DNA of 64,000 nt, taken from assembly GCA_036279975.1 (NCBI GenBank), contig DASURP010000062.1, forward strand, positions 45,546 through 109,545. The letters run 5' to 3'. The position numbers and the translations under genes are program-made. Source of the stretch: 66-474 sp036279975. GTDB lineage: Bacteria > Pseudomonadota > Gammaproteobacteria > Xanthomonadales > Rhodanobacteraceae. Shown here in pieces: positions 35,908-44,592 of the stretch (the stretch's first letter is position 1; each line of letters opens with the position of its first letter). Below the pieces are notes generated by a model. The model was not told the origin of the DNA. It did no database searches and worked only from the letters and a program-made list of their open reading frames with translations.

Positions 35908-36824
35908 TGAACGTCGCAGCCGAAGCCATCGCTGATCGGCCCGCCACCCCGCCGGCGGCCGGATCGGAAACGATCGTGCACGCGCAGGGACTGACCAAAC
36001 GCTACAAGAACACGGTTGCCCTCGACGGCGCCGATTTCGAAGTGGGTTCCGGCCGCATCGTCGGCCTGATCGGCCCCAACGGTGCCGGCAAGACCACAGC
36101 GTTGAAGGCGATCCTGGGCCTTACCGATTTCGAGGGCGAACTCAGGGTGCTGGGACTGGACCCGCGCCGCGAGCGGCCGAAGCTGATGCGCGAGGTGTGC
36201 TTCATTGCCGACGTCGCCACCCTGCCCCGCTGGATCCGCGTCAACGAAGCCATCGACTTCGTCGCCGGCGTGCATCCGCGCTTCGACCGCGCCAGGTGCG
36301 AGCGCTTCCTCAGCCGCACCAAACTGCACGCCAACCAGAGGGTGCGCGAGATGTCCAAGGGCATGATCGTGCAGTTGCACCTCGCGATCGTGATGGCCAT
36401 CGACGCGCGCCTGCTGGTGCTGGACGAACCCACGCTCGGCCTCGACATCCTCTATCGCAAGCAGTTCTACCAGAGCCTGCTGGAAGACTACTTCGACGAG
36501 AACAAGACCATCCTGATCACCACCCACCAGGTCGAGGAAGTCGAGCACATCCTTACCGACCTGCTGTTCATCCGCGACGGCAAGATCGCGCTGTCCACCA
36601 CCATGGACGAGATGGGCGCGCGCTTCGCCGAAGTACTGGTGAATGCCGACAAGGTAGAAGCGGCCCGCGCCATGAAACCCATCGACGAGCGCGCAGCGGT
36701 GTTCGGCAAGAGCATCTTCATGTACGACAGTGCCGACCCCGAGCAACTGGCACGACTGGGCGAGGTCAAGCGGCCCTCGGTGTCGGACCTGTTCGTCGCC
36801 ACCATGAAAGGGACCTACGCATGA
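35907..36824 (+). CDS. ABC transporter ATP-binding protein
   Basis: 305 residues. Walker A GPNGAGKTT and Walker B LLVLDEPTLGLD are intact, with the switch His in ITTHQVEEVEH. The signature motif is MSKGM rather than LSGGQ, as in YtrB-like ATPases. The C-terminal about 80 residues form a regulatory extension. It is coupled to the regulator before it and the permease after it (ATGA overlap). Confidence 0.95.
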   Translation: MNVAAEAIADRPATPPAAGSETIVHAQGLTKRYKNTVALDGADFEVGSGRIVGLIGPNGAGKTTALKAILGLTDFEGELRVLGLDPRRERPKLMREVCFIADVATLPRWIRVNEAIDFVAGVHPRFDRARCERFLSRTKLHANQRVREMSKGMIVQLHLAIVMAIDARLLVLDEPTLGLDILYRKQFYQSLLEDYFDENKTILITTHQVEEVEHILTDLLFIRDGKIALSTTMDEMGARFAEVLVNADKVEAARAMKPIDERAAVFGKSIFMYDSADPEQLARLGEVKRPSVSDLFVATMKGTYA

Positions 36825-37831
36825 ACGCGATCGCGAAATCCCCCTTCGCCTGGCTGCTCAGGCGCGAGTACTGGGAAGAGCGGCGGGGCTTCCTGTGGGC
36901 ACAGGTCACCGCGACCGCGGTGATCCTGGGCATCAGCATCCTTGGCATCATCGCCGCGGAAGTATTCCGCGCGCGCATGGGCGTGCACGTATCCGGGCCC
37001 TGGGGCGGAGCCAACCTGAACGAGATGCTGCGCAGCGCCTCGGCCCACGACATCACCCAACTGGTGAACGGCCTGGACATGACGCTGCTGATGTTCGGCG
37101 GCATCGCCTCGGTGGTGCTGTTCTTCGTGGTGTTTTTCTACCTGTTGGGGGCGCTGTACGACGACCGGCGCGACCGCAGCATCATGTTCTGGAAGTCGCT
37201 GCCAGTGTCGGACACGGCCACCGTGGTCTCCAAGGTCATTGCGGCGGTAATCATCGCGCCGCTCATCGCCACCGTGGTGGCATTGGCCGGATACATCTGC
37301 ATGCAGGTCGTCGTCAGCCTGTGGTTCCTCGCCCACGGCGTCAACCCTTTGGGATTGCTGTGGGCACACGTCGAGCCGTTCGCGCTGTGGCTGCGCCTGC
37401 TGGCCATGATTCCGGTGAATGCGGTATGGGCACTGCCCACCGTCGGCTGGTTGCTGTTCTGGTCCGCCGCGGCGCGCAGCAAGCCGTTCCTGTGGGCGGT
37501 GGTGATTCCCGTCATCGCGGGCGTACTGAACTTCTGGATTGGCCTGCTGGGCCTGCCGCACATCGATGCCAAGGTCTTCTGGGGTGACCTGGTTGCGCGC
37601 CTGCTGCTCGGCGTGGCCCCGGCGGGATGGGTCAGCTCCAACCCTGCGATTCCGATGGTGCGAATCAGCCCCAACGACGTGAGCCTTGGCAGCGGCGACC
37701 AACTGAGCGCCATCAGCTACTCCGCCATGGCGCACGCCTTCACCCTGCCCACGATGTGGATCGGCGCGATCGTCGGCATCGTGCTGATCGCCGCCGCCAT
37801 CTGGTTCCGCCGCTGGCGCGACGAAGCCTGA
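36821..37831 (+). CDS. ABC transporter permease
   Basis: 336 residues with about six hydrophobic helices, consistent with an ABC-2-like export permease. It begins with a cytoplasmic amphipathic stretch (FAWLLRREYWEERRGF). A conserved-looking DDRRDRSIMFWKSLPVSD follows the second helix, a coupling-helix-like segment. The substrate is unknown; peptide or antibiotic resistance roles are known for related YtrA-regulated systems. Confidence 0.88.
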   Translation: MNAIAKSPFAWLLRREYWEERRGFLWAQVTATAVILGISILGIIAAEVFRARMGVHVSGPWGGANLNEMLRSASAHDITQLVNGLDMTLLMFGGIASVVLFFVVFFYLLGALYDDRRDRSIMFWKSLPVSDTATVVSKVIAAVIIAPLIATVVALAGYICMQVVVSLWFLAHGVNPLGLLWAHVEPFALWLRLLAMIPVNAVWALPTVGWLLFWSAAARSKPFLWAVVIPVIAGVLNFWIGLLGLPHIDAKVFWGDLVARLLLGVAPAGWVSSNPAIPMVRISPNDVSLGSGDQLSAISYSAMAHAFTLPTMWIGAIVGIVLIAAAIWFRRWRDEA

Positions 37832-37855
37832 ACCGCCCTTTGCAAGGAGAAACCC

Positions 37856-38470
37856 ATGAACAGGATCCTGACACTCGCAGGCGCGGCCCTCGTCACCATT
37901 ACGCTGGCCGCCTGTTCACCCGGCATCAACAGCATCGGCCACCGCATCACCTTCGACTCGAGTGGCCTGGTGGTGCACGCAACGGGCCAGCCGAACGCGC
38001 ACGTCAGCCGCAATGGCGACCTAACGATCGACGGCAAGGCGATCGCCGTGACGGCCGAGCAACGCCAATTGCTGCAACGTTATTACCGGGAAGCCAGCAG
38101 CACCATGGATTCCGGCGAAGCAATCGGGAAGCAAGGGGCAAGGATGGCAGTGCGCGGAATCGGCGCGGCAATCGCATCGATTTTCCATGGCGACTCGACC
38201 GGCGCCGACAAGCGGCTCGACGCCCAGTCGCAAAGCATGGAGGACGCCGCCAGCGAATTGTGCAAGGACATCAACACGCTCGACGCCACCCAGCAGGCCA
38301 TCGCGACACAGATCCCCGCCTTCGAGCCCTACGCATCCGGCAGGCAGATGCATTGCGTGATCTCCCGCAGCACCACCACGACCCACGCATCCACGGGCTC
38401 CGCGGCCGCATCCACCGCCATCCGTCTTTCCGCGGCGCCATCGGGCGGCGCCGCCCACCCTACGGCGTGA
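37856..38470 (+). CDS. DUF2884-like lipoprotein, copy 1
   Basis: 204 residues with AAGGAGA before the ATG and a lipobox LAAC (Cys20). The mature part resembles DUF2884/YggN proteins: ITFDSSGLVVHA, NGDLTIDGKAIAVT, YYREASSTMDSG and paired Cys (ELCKDI, MHCVIS). The final 35 residues are low-complexity Ser/Thr/Ala. It ends 24 bp after the permease start of the same operon and precedes a paralogue. Function unknown. Confidence 0.82.
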   Translation: MNRILTLAGAALVTITLAACSPGINSIGHRITFDSSGLVVHATGQPNAHVSRNGDLTIDGKAIAVTAEQRQLLQRYYREASSTMDSGEAIGKQGARMAVRGIGAAIASIFHGDSTGADKRLDAQSQSMEDAASELCKDINTLDATQQAIATQIPAFEPYASGRQMHCVISRSTTTTHASTGSAAASTAIRLSAAPSGGAAHPTA

Positions 38471-38524
38471 TCGCCCCCCCACGCGCGGGGTCTCCGTCCA
38501 CCACGAGTACAAGGGCAACCACCC

Positions 38525-39154
38525 ATGAGCACCCATCGCTTCCTGCCGTGCGTCCTCGCCGCCGGATCGTTTCTTGCGCTCGGCGCCTGCAACGCCGGAT
38601 CGCCGAATCCGCCGGCGGCCACGGGCGCCTCGGCCTCGTCGTCGCCATCGTTGATCGGCGCCGCCATCGATCGCGCGATGGACAAGGCCGCAACGGAACT
38701 CGCCAGCAAGAACATCACCATTTCCAACCACGACTACGAGCCCAAGGCCGAAATCACGCCACAGGGCGATTTCCTGATCGCGGACAAGCCAGTACCGCTG
38801 ACCCCCGTGCAGCGCAACAAAATGCTGGCGTATCGCGGCCAGCTGGTCGACATCGCCCGCGCAGGCATCGCCATCGGCAGGCAGGGCGCAGCGCTTGGCG
38901 TGAACGCGGCCAGCGAAGCCATTGCCGGCGCCTTTTCGGGCGAATCCGAACAGCAGATCCGCGCGCGGGTCGAGGCGAAGGCCTCCGGCATCCGCGCGGC
39001 CGCCGCGAAAATCTGCGACCGCCTGCCGGCGCTGATGACGAGCCAGCAGAAACTTGCCGCCGATGTCCCCGCGTTCAAACCCTATGCGGACCTGACGCCA
39101 GAGAAGATCGACGAGTGCCGCAGGGACGCGTTGCACGACGACGACAACGATTGA
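38525..39154 (+). CDS. DUF2884-like lipoprotein, copy 2
   Basis: 209 residues, lipobox LGAC (Cys22). Its order mirrors the preceding gene: ITPQGDFLIADKPVPLTPVQ, RGQLVDIARAGIAIGRQGA, a pair of Cys (AKICDRLP, DECRRD) and AFKPYADL (compare AFEPYAS). The two are divergent tandem paralogues. It is last in the YtrA/ABC operon. Confidence 0.82.
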   Translation: MSTHRFLPCVLAAGSFLALGACNAGSPNPPAATGASASSSPSLIGAAIDRAMDKAATELASKNITISNHDYEPKAEITPQGDFLIADKPVPLTPVQRNKMLAYRGQLVDIARAGIAIGRQGAALGVNAASEAIAGAFSGESEQQIRARVEAKASGIRAAAAKICDRLPALMTSQQKLAADVPAFKPYADLTPEKIDECRRDALHDDDND

Positions 39155-39184
39155 TCGCCACGGCCCGGGGGTTGGAGCAGCAAG

Positions 39185-39215
39185 GGCAGGCGCTACGCAC
39201 CGGCCGGCGCCTGCC
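39185..39215 (-). terminator. Hairpin between the DUF2884 gene and fumC
   Basis: GGCAGGCGC (39185-39193) pairs with GCGCCTGCC (39207-39215) across a 13-nt loop. It lies between convergent genes but has no T-run, so it is only a possible terminator. Confidence 0.4.
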
Positions 39216-39271
39216 AATCTGTGCACGCGCCTTGTGTGCGATGAAAGTACCAGTCGTCTACAGGCAGGCTC

Positions 39272-40657
39272 TTACTTGCCGTGGATGCCGCCCCTGGTGA
39301 GAGCCACCGGATCGAGCAGCTTCTTCAGTTCCGCCTTCGACAATCCCGTCGTCTCGAGCGCCACGTCCAGGATCGGACGCTTCTGCTTGTAGGCCTGCTT
39401 GGCAGTCGCGGCGCCCTTCTCGTAGCCGATCACCGGGTTGAGCGCGGTCACCAGGATCGGATTGAGCGCCAACGCTGCATCGACCCGCTGCTTGTTGACC
39501 TTGAAGCCGGCAATCGCCTTGTCGGCCAGCAGGACCGAGGCATTCGCGAGGATCGTGATCGACTGCAGCAGGTTGTACGCGATCACCGGCAGCATCACGT
39601 TCAACTGGAAGTTGCCGGCCTGGCCGCCAATGGTGATTGTGGCGTCGTTGCCGATCACCTGCGCGCACACCATGGTCATCGCCTCCGGGATCACCGGGTT
39701 GACCTTGCCAGGCATGATCGACGAACCCGGTTGCAACGCGACCAGCTCGATTTCGCCCAGGCCCGCCAGCGGTCCGGAATTCATCCAGCGCAGGTCGTTG
39801 CTGATCTTCATCAGCGAGCACGCCAGGGCCTTCAACTGACCGGACAACTCCACCGCGGCATCCATCGAGGCCATGCCCTCGAAGAAATTGTCCATCGAAG
39901 AAAACCTTGTGCCCGTCGCCTTCGACAATTCCGTACAGAAAGCCTTGGCGAACTTCGGATCGGCGTTGATGCCGGTGCCGACCGCGGTGCCGCCCTGCGG
40001 CAGGCGGCGCATGCGCTTGAGCGCATCCTCGATGCGGGCAATACCGGATCCGATCTGCGCGGACCAACCCGACAGTTCCTGGCCGAAGGTCACCGGCATC
40101 GCATCCATCAGGTGGGTGCGGCCGGTCTTGGCGACGTTCTTCAGTTCGCGTGCGCGCCTGTCGATGGCCTTTCGCAGGTGCTGCAACGCCGGCAGGAGTT
40201 GGTCGTGCGTGGCCAGGGCGGCACTGACGTGGATCGCCGTCGGGATCACGTCGTTGGAACTCTGCCCGTAATTGACGTGGTCGTTGGGATGGATCTTCGC
40301 CTTGCCGGCCTGCGAGGCGACGTGCGCGATCACCTCGTTGGCATTCATGTTGCTGGAGGTGCCCGATCCGGTCTGGAAGATGTCGATCGGGAATTGCGCG
40401 TCGAACTCGCCCGCGGCCACGCGCTGCGCGGCCTTGCGGATTGCCGCAGCCTGCATCGCCTTCAGGTGACCTAGCTTCAGGTTGGCATCCGCCGCCGCGG
40501 TCTTGATGAGCCCGAGGGCGCGGATGAACCCGCGCGGCAGGGTCAGCCCGGAGATCGGGAAATTGTCCACGGCGCGCTGGGTCTGGGCGCCCCACAGCGC
40601 GTCGGCAGGCACCTTCAACTCGCCCATGCTGTCATGCTCGGTGCGAAAGGTTGGCAT
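39272..40657 (-). CDS. fumC: class II fumarate hydratase
   Basis: 461 residues. The oxygen-stable fumarase interconverts fumarate and malate in the TCA cycle. The family signature GSSIMPGKVNPV is present, with TGSGTSSNMNANEVI and KTGRTHLMDAMP. The ATG at 40657 gives MPTFRTEHDSMGE, the expected N-terminus; the frame is open upstream to 40786. Confidence 0.97.
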   Translation of the reverse strand: MPTFRTEHDSMGELKVPADALWGAQTQRAVDNFPISGLTLPRGFIRALGLIKTAAADANLKLGHLKAMQAAAIRKAAQRVAAGEFDAQFPIDIFQTGSGTSSNMNANEVIAHVASQAGKAKIHPNDHVNYGQSSNDVIPTAIHVSAALATHDQLLPALQHLRKAIDRRARELKNVAKTGRTHLMDAMPVTFGQELSGWSAQIGSGIARIEDALKRMRRLPQGGTAVGTGINADPKFAKAFCTELSKATGTRFSSMDNFFEGMASMDAAVELSGQLKALACSLMKISNDLRWMNSGPLAGLGEIELVALQPGSSIMPGKVNPVIPEAMTMVCAQVIGNDATITIGGQAGNFQLNVMLPVIAYNLLQSITILANASVLLADKAIAGFKVNKQRVDAALALNPILVTALNPVIGYEKGAATAKQAYKQKRPILDVALETTGLSKAELKKLLDPVALTRGGIHGK

Positions 40658-40687
40658 TGCTTGGTTCCAGGAGTTCAGCAACGTGCA

Positions 40688-40693
40688 ATTATA
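40688..40693 (-). promoter_or_regulatory. -10 element of fumC
   Basis: A perfect TATAAT on the minus strand, 31 bp upstream of the fumC ATG. No strong -35 is visible. Confidence 0.55.
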
Positions 40694-40722
40694 ACCGGCT
40701 GCTGCCGACATCCGGGAGGGAC

Positions 40723-40812
40723 GAGGGACGAGTCGTGAGGGCGCCAGCCCACCCCGATCGGACACATGCGACGGCCACGGCACCATCCATGCACCCTCGC
40801 CACCTACCCCTC
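40723..40812. repeat. Dispersed hairpin repeat, copy 2 (fumC-purB gap)
   Basis: The left arm 40723-40742 matches 11086-11105 at 18 of 20 bases. The right arm (ACCCTCGCCA and CCCCTCG, about 40792-40812) is related to the right arm of copy 1. The interior differs. It lies between the divergent fumC and purB promoters. Confidence 0.65.
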
Positions 40813-40838
40813 GCCCCTTGGGCGAAGCGCGGCCCGGC

Positions 40839-40844
40839 TACAAT
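40839..40844 (+). promoter_or_regulatory. -10 element of purB
   Basis: TACAAT lies 28 bp upstream of the purB ATG. A -35 is not convincing. Confidence 0.45.
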
Positions 40845-40871
40845 GCCGCGGGTCAACTGCTCGAGACCAAC

Positions 40872-42242
40872 ATGTCGCAACTCGATCCGCTCACCGCACT
40901 GTCGCCGCTGGACGGACGCTACGCCGCCAAGGTTGATGCACTGCGCCCCATCTTCAGTGAATTCGGCTTGATGCACCGCCGCGTCGAGGTCGAAATCGCC
41001 TGGCTGATCGCGCTCTCCGACGAAGCCGGCATCGCCGAGCTGCCGCCCTTCCCCGCCGCCACGCGCGGAAAACTGCAGGAGATCGTCGAGGGATTTTCGG
41101 TCGCGGACGCGCAGCGCATCAAGTCCATCGAGGCCACCACCAACCACGACGTCAAGGCGGTCGAGTATTTCATCAAGGAACGCATCGGCGACGATGCCGC
41201 GCTGAAGCAAGCCAGGGAATTCGTGCACTTCGCCTGCACCAGCGAAGACATCAACAATCTTTCGTATGCCTTGATGTTGCGCGACGCACGCGGGCAGGTG
41301 CTGCTGCCGGCGGTCGACCGGCCGCTCGGCAAACTGCGCGAACTCGCCCACGCCCATGCCGGGCTGCCGATGCTCTCGCGTACCCACGGCCAGACCGCCT
41401 CGCCCACCACCCTCGGCAAGGAAATGGCCAACGTGCTCGCGCGGCTGCAACGCCAACGCGCGCAGCTCACGGCCATCGACATTCCGGGCAAGATCAACGG
41501 TGCGGTCGGCAATTTCAATGCCCACGTCATCGCGTACCCCGAACTGGACTGGCGGGCATTCTCGCAGCACTTCGTCGAATCGCTGGGTTTGCAATGGCAG
41601 GCGTACACGACACAGATCGAACCGCACGACGCCATCGCGGAAATCTGCGACGCGCAACGCCGCATCGACACCATCCTGATCGACCTCGCGCGCGACCTGT
41701 GGGGCTACATCTCGCTCGGCTACTTCAGGCAGAAACTGAAGGCGGACGAAGTCGGCTCCTCGACCATGCCGCACAAGGTCAACCCGATCGACTTCGAGAA
41801 CGCCGAGGGCAACTTCGGCCTCGCCAACGCACTGTTCGGACACTTCAGCGAAAAACTGCCGATCAGCCGCTGGCAACGCGACCTCACCGATTCCACCACC
41901 TTGCGCGCACTGGGCGAAGCGTTCGGGCACGCGCTGGTCGGCTATGCCTCGCTGGACCAGGGGCTGGGCAAGCTCGAGGTCAATTCCGAGCGCATCGCCG
42001 CCGACCTCGATGGTGCGTGGGAAGTGCTGGCCGAAGCCATCCAGACCGTGATGCGCCGGCACGGGCTGCCGGAGCCCTACGAGCAGTTGAAGGCGCTGAC
42101 CCGCGGCAAGGGCATCACCCGTGAAACCTTGCGCGCGTTCATCACCACGCTCGATCTCCCGGGTACCGACAAGCAACGCCTGCTGGCACTGACACCGGCC
42201 ACGTACACCGGGCTTGCCGCCGACCTCGCCAAAGACATCTGA
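40872..42242 (+). CDS. purB: adenylosuccinate lyase
   Basis: 456 residues. It cleaves SAICAR and adenylosuccinate in purine synthesis. Motifs: ALSPLDGRYAAKV, EATTNHDVKAVEYF, HFACTSEDINN and the flexible signature loop GSSTMPHKVNPIDFENAEG (in part). The ATG at 40872 follows a TACAAT promoter. The next gene starts 2 bp after its stop. Confidence 0.97.
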   Translation: MSQLDPLTALSPLDGRYAAKVDALRPIFSEFGLMHRRVEVEIAWLIALSDEAGIAELPPFPAATRGKLQEIVEGFSVADAQRIKSIEATTNHDVKAVEYFIKERIGDDAALKQAREFVHFACTSEDINNLSYALMLRDARGQVLLPAVDRPLGKLRELAHAHAGLPMLSRTHGQTASPTTLGKEMANVLARLQRQRAQLTAIDIPGKINGAVGNFNAHVIAYPELDWRAFSQHFVESLGLQWQAYTTQIEPHDAIAEICDAQRRIDTILIDLARDLWGYISLGYFRQKLKADEVGSSTMPHKVNPIDFENAEGNFGLANALFGHFSEKLPISRWQRDLTDSTTLRALGEAFGHALVGYASLDQGLGKLEVNSERIAADLDGAWEVLAEAIQTVMRRHGLPEPYEQLKALTRGKGITRETLRAFITTLDLPGTDKQRLLALTPATYTGLAADLAKDI

Positions 42243-42243
42243 C

Positions 42244-43431
42244 GTGGCGACGCCGCCGATCGAGGTGCGCGCACGCAAGGAGCTGCCGCTCGGCATGCCG
42301 CCCGCGCGCTTCCTGCACGACTACTGGCAGAAGCGACCGTTGCTGGTCCGCCACGCGTTTCCGGATTTCGCGCCGCCGCTGTCGCCGGACGACCTGGCGG
42401 GATTGGCCTGCATGGACGGCGCACTCGCAAGGATCGTGTTGCACGATGCGAAGCGCGATCGCTGGACGCTGCGCAACGGCCCCTTCGACGACGCGACTTT
42501 CGCCAGGCTCCCGGAATCGCGCTGGACCCTGCTGGTCCAGGACGTGGACAAGTGGGATGCCGACACGGCCGGCCTTCTCGGACCTTTCGCCTTCATCCCG
42601 AGCTGGCGCATCGACGACGTGATGGTGAGCCATGCCGCCGATGGCGGCGGCGTCGGCGCGCACGCCGACCAGTACGACGTGTTCCTGCTGCAGGGCCGCG
42701 GCCAACGCCGCTGGTCGATCGACACGCGCCCGGATCCGCCGGCCGCGTTCCGCGACGACGTGGAATTGAAACTGTTGCGCGAATTCCATCCGACCCACAC
42801 CTGGACGCTCAGCCCGGGCGACATGCTGTACCTGCCGCCCGGCGTGCCACACGACGGTGTCGCGGTCGGCGAATGCATGACGTTTTCCGTCGGCATGCGT
42901 GCGCCGGCCGCGGGTGAACTGCTGTTCGACCTTGCCGCGCACGTCGCGGAGTCCCTGCCCGAATCGCGGCGCTACGCCGATCCCGACCTGCGTCCCGCGG
43001 GCGCCGGCGGCGAAATCGACGACGCCGCGTTGCGCCGCGCGCGCCGCGCACTCGGCGCGCTTGCCGAGACGCTCGACGGGGATGCCTTCGCCGACTGGTT
43101 CGGCTGCTTCATCACCCGCTATCGCGCCGCGCAGGTCCCGGCGCCACGCAAGCGCCCGATCGATCGCGCCGCGCTTGCCCGGCGCTTGCCGCACGCCATG
43201 CTCGAGCGCGACCCGTGGAGCCGTTTCGCCTGGCATGGGCGCGGACGCAGCGCACGCCTGTACGTCTGCGGCGACGCCTACGCTGCTCCGCCGGCCTGGG
43301 CACGGGAGCTGGCCGGGCCCGGCCGCGCACTCGATGGAGCGCGGCTCGCGCGCCTTCCGCAACATGTGCGTGGCATCGGCCTGCTGGCCGCTCTCGTCGA
43401 TTCCGGGCATTTCGTGTTGCGGCGACGTTGA
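42244..43431 (+). CDS. roxA: JmjC-type ribosomal oxygenase (RoxA/YcfD-like)
   Basis: 395 residues from a GTG at 42244. The cupin/JmjC fold has the iron ligands in GVGAHADQYD (HxD) and PPGVPHDG (distal His), with FLLQGRGQRRW between. The N-terminal PARFLHDYWQKRPLLV and the C-terminal winged-helix region match YcfD, which hydroxylates an arginine of ribosomal protein L16 using 2-oxoglutarate, Fe(II) and O2. It is tightly linked to purB. The start codon is tentative. Confidence 0.92.
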   Translation: MATPPIEVRARKELPLGMPPARFLHDYWQKRPLLVRHAFPDFAPPLSPDDLAGLACMDGALARIVLHDAKRDRWTLRNGPFDDATFARLPESRWTLLVQDVDKWDADTAGLLGPFAFIPSWRIDDVMVSHAADGGGVGAHADQYDVFLLQGRGQRRWSIDTRPDPPAAFRDDVELKLLREFHPTHTWTLSPGDMLYLPPGVPHDGVAVGECMTFSVGMRAPAAGELLFDLAAHVAESLPESRRYADPDLRPAGAGGEIDDAALRRARRALGALAETLDGDAFADWFGCFITRYRAAQVPAPRKRPIDRAALARRLPHAMLERDPWSRFAWHGRGRSARLYVCGDAYAAPPAWARELAGPGRALDGARLARLPQHVRGIGLLAALVDSGHFVLRRR

Positions 43432-43506
43432 AGTGCCCTACAATCCGCTTTGTATACGTGCCGACGATACACACAAGGCAACCGGCCCGGAGGGGGGCCT
43501 GAACGC

Positions 43507-44472
43507 ATGCCGATCCAAGGCGGCTTCCACGTCGAACTCTGCGATTGGGGGAACGCAGCCGATCGCGAGGCACTGACTACCGTTCGCGAGACCGTATTCG
43601 TGCTCGAACAGCACGTGCCGCCCGACATGGAAATCGACGACGATGATCCGCTCAGCGCGCACGCGCTGGCGCGTGCCCCGGATGGCACGCCGATAGGCGC
43701 GGGGCGCCTCGCCCCCGGCGGCAGGATCGGAAGGATGGCGGTGCTGCGCGATTGGCGTTGTCGCGGCGTGGGCACGGTGCTTTTGCACGCCCTGGTCGAC
43801 CAGGCCCGCGCACGCCGCCTGACCGAGGTTTCGCTACACGCGCAACGCGAGGCCATGCCGTTTTACCTGCACCACGGCTTCAGCACCGAGGGCACCGAGT
43901 TCGAGGAGGCCGGCATCCCGCACGTGAGCATGCGTCGCGCGCTGGACGCCGTGGCCGAACCCGAACGCCCGCCGGAAGAGCTTCCACCGGAACCGCAGGC
44001 GCTGCGTTCGACCACGCGCGAAGAGCTGATCGGCGCCACCCTGACCTTGCTGGCGGGCGCCAGACACAGCATGTGCGTGCTGGTGCGCGAACTGCATCCG
44101 CAATTGCTCAACGACACCGCCTGCCTCGTCGAGCTGCGGCGCCTGGCGATCTCCGGACGTGGCGCATCAATCCGGATCCTCGCGCAGGACCTCACGCAGG
44201 CGATGCAGGAGGGCACGCGCCTGCTGGAACTTGCGCAGCGCCTGTCCAGCGTGATCGAAATGCGCCGCCCGGTCGAGCCCGACGACCTCGCCTACCGCTC
44301 GGCCTTCATGTGCGTGGATTCCTGCGGCTACCTGTACCGGCCGCTGGAAAACGAGATGGCGGCCACGGGCTCGACCTATGCACCGGGGCGGCACGCCGAG
44401 CTGATGCGGCTGTTCGAGGAAGTCTGGGCGCGTTCCGAAGCCTGGCCTGAATTGCGCACGCTGGGTATCTGA
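43507..44472 (+). CDS. GNAT acetyltransferase with C-terminal accessory domain
   Basis: 321 residues from an ATG with GGAGGGG upstream. An N-terminal GNAT fold (about 1-145) has the acetyl-CoA loop RDWRCRGVGTVLLHAL. The C-terminal about 150 residues (REELIGATLTLLAGARHSMCVL, RHAELMRLFEEVWARS; first cited in part) resemble a domain often fused to GNATs in this order, with a phospholipase-D-like flavour but no HKD motif. Substrate unknown. It sits just upstream of sucA. Confidence 0.85.
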   Translation: MPIQGGFHVELCDWGNAADREALTTVRETVFVLEQHVPPDMEIDDDDPLSAHALARAPDGTPIGAGRLAPGGRIGRMAVLRDWRCRGVGTVLLHALVDQARARRLTEVSLHAQREAMPFYLHHGFSTEGTEFEEAGIPHVSMRRALDAVAEPERPPEELPPEPQALRSTTREELIGATLTLLAGARHSMCVLVRELHPQLLNDTACLVELRRLAISGRGASIRILAQDLTQAMQEGTRLLELAQRLSSVIEMRRPVEPDDLAYRSAFMCVDSCGYLYRPLENEMAATGSTYAPGRHAELMRLFEEVWARSEAWPELRTLGI

Positions 44473-44523
44473 ATCGACGGCCGCCACGGGTCGCGCGGAT
44501 ACCGCATTGCAGCATTAAACCGT

Positions 44524-44529
44524 TATAAT
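44524..44529 (+). promoter_or_regulatory. -10 element of the sucA operon
   Basis: A perfect TATAAT about 64 bp upstream of the preferred sucA start. There is no -35 at ideal spacing, which may mean activator dependence. Confidence 0.55.
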
Positions 44530-44592
44530 TCGAGGTCGGGTGCGGCCTGTGCGTGACGGCGCCCGCAGTCCATACCTTTCGTGGTGACCATC

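Noticed and set aside
36349..36363. Apparent loss of the ABC signature motif in the ATPase
   Set aside because: MSKGM is the normal variant in YtrB-like ATPases and the other nucleotide motifs are intact, so the protein is not considered degenerate.
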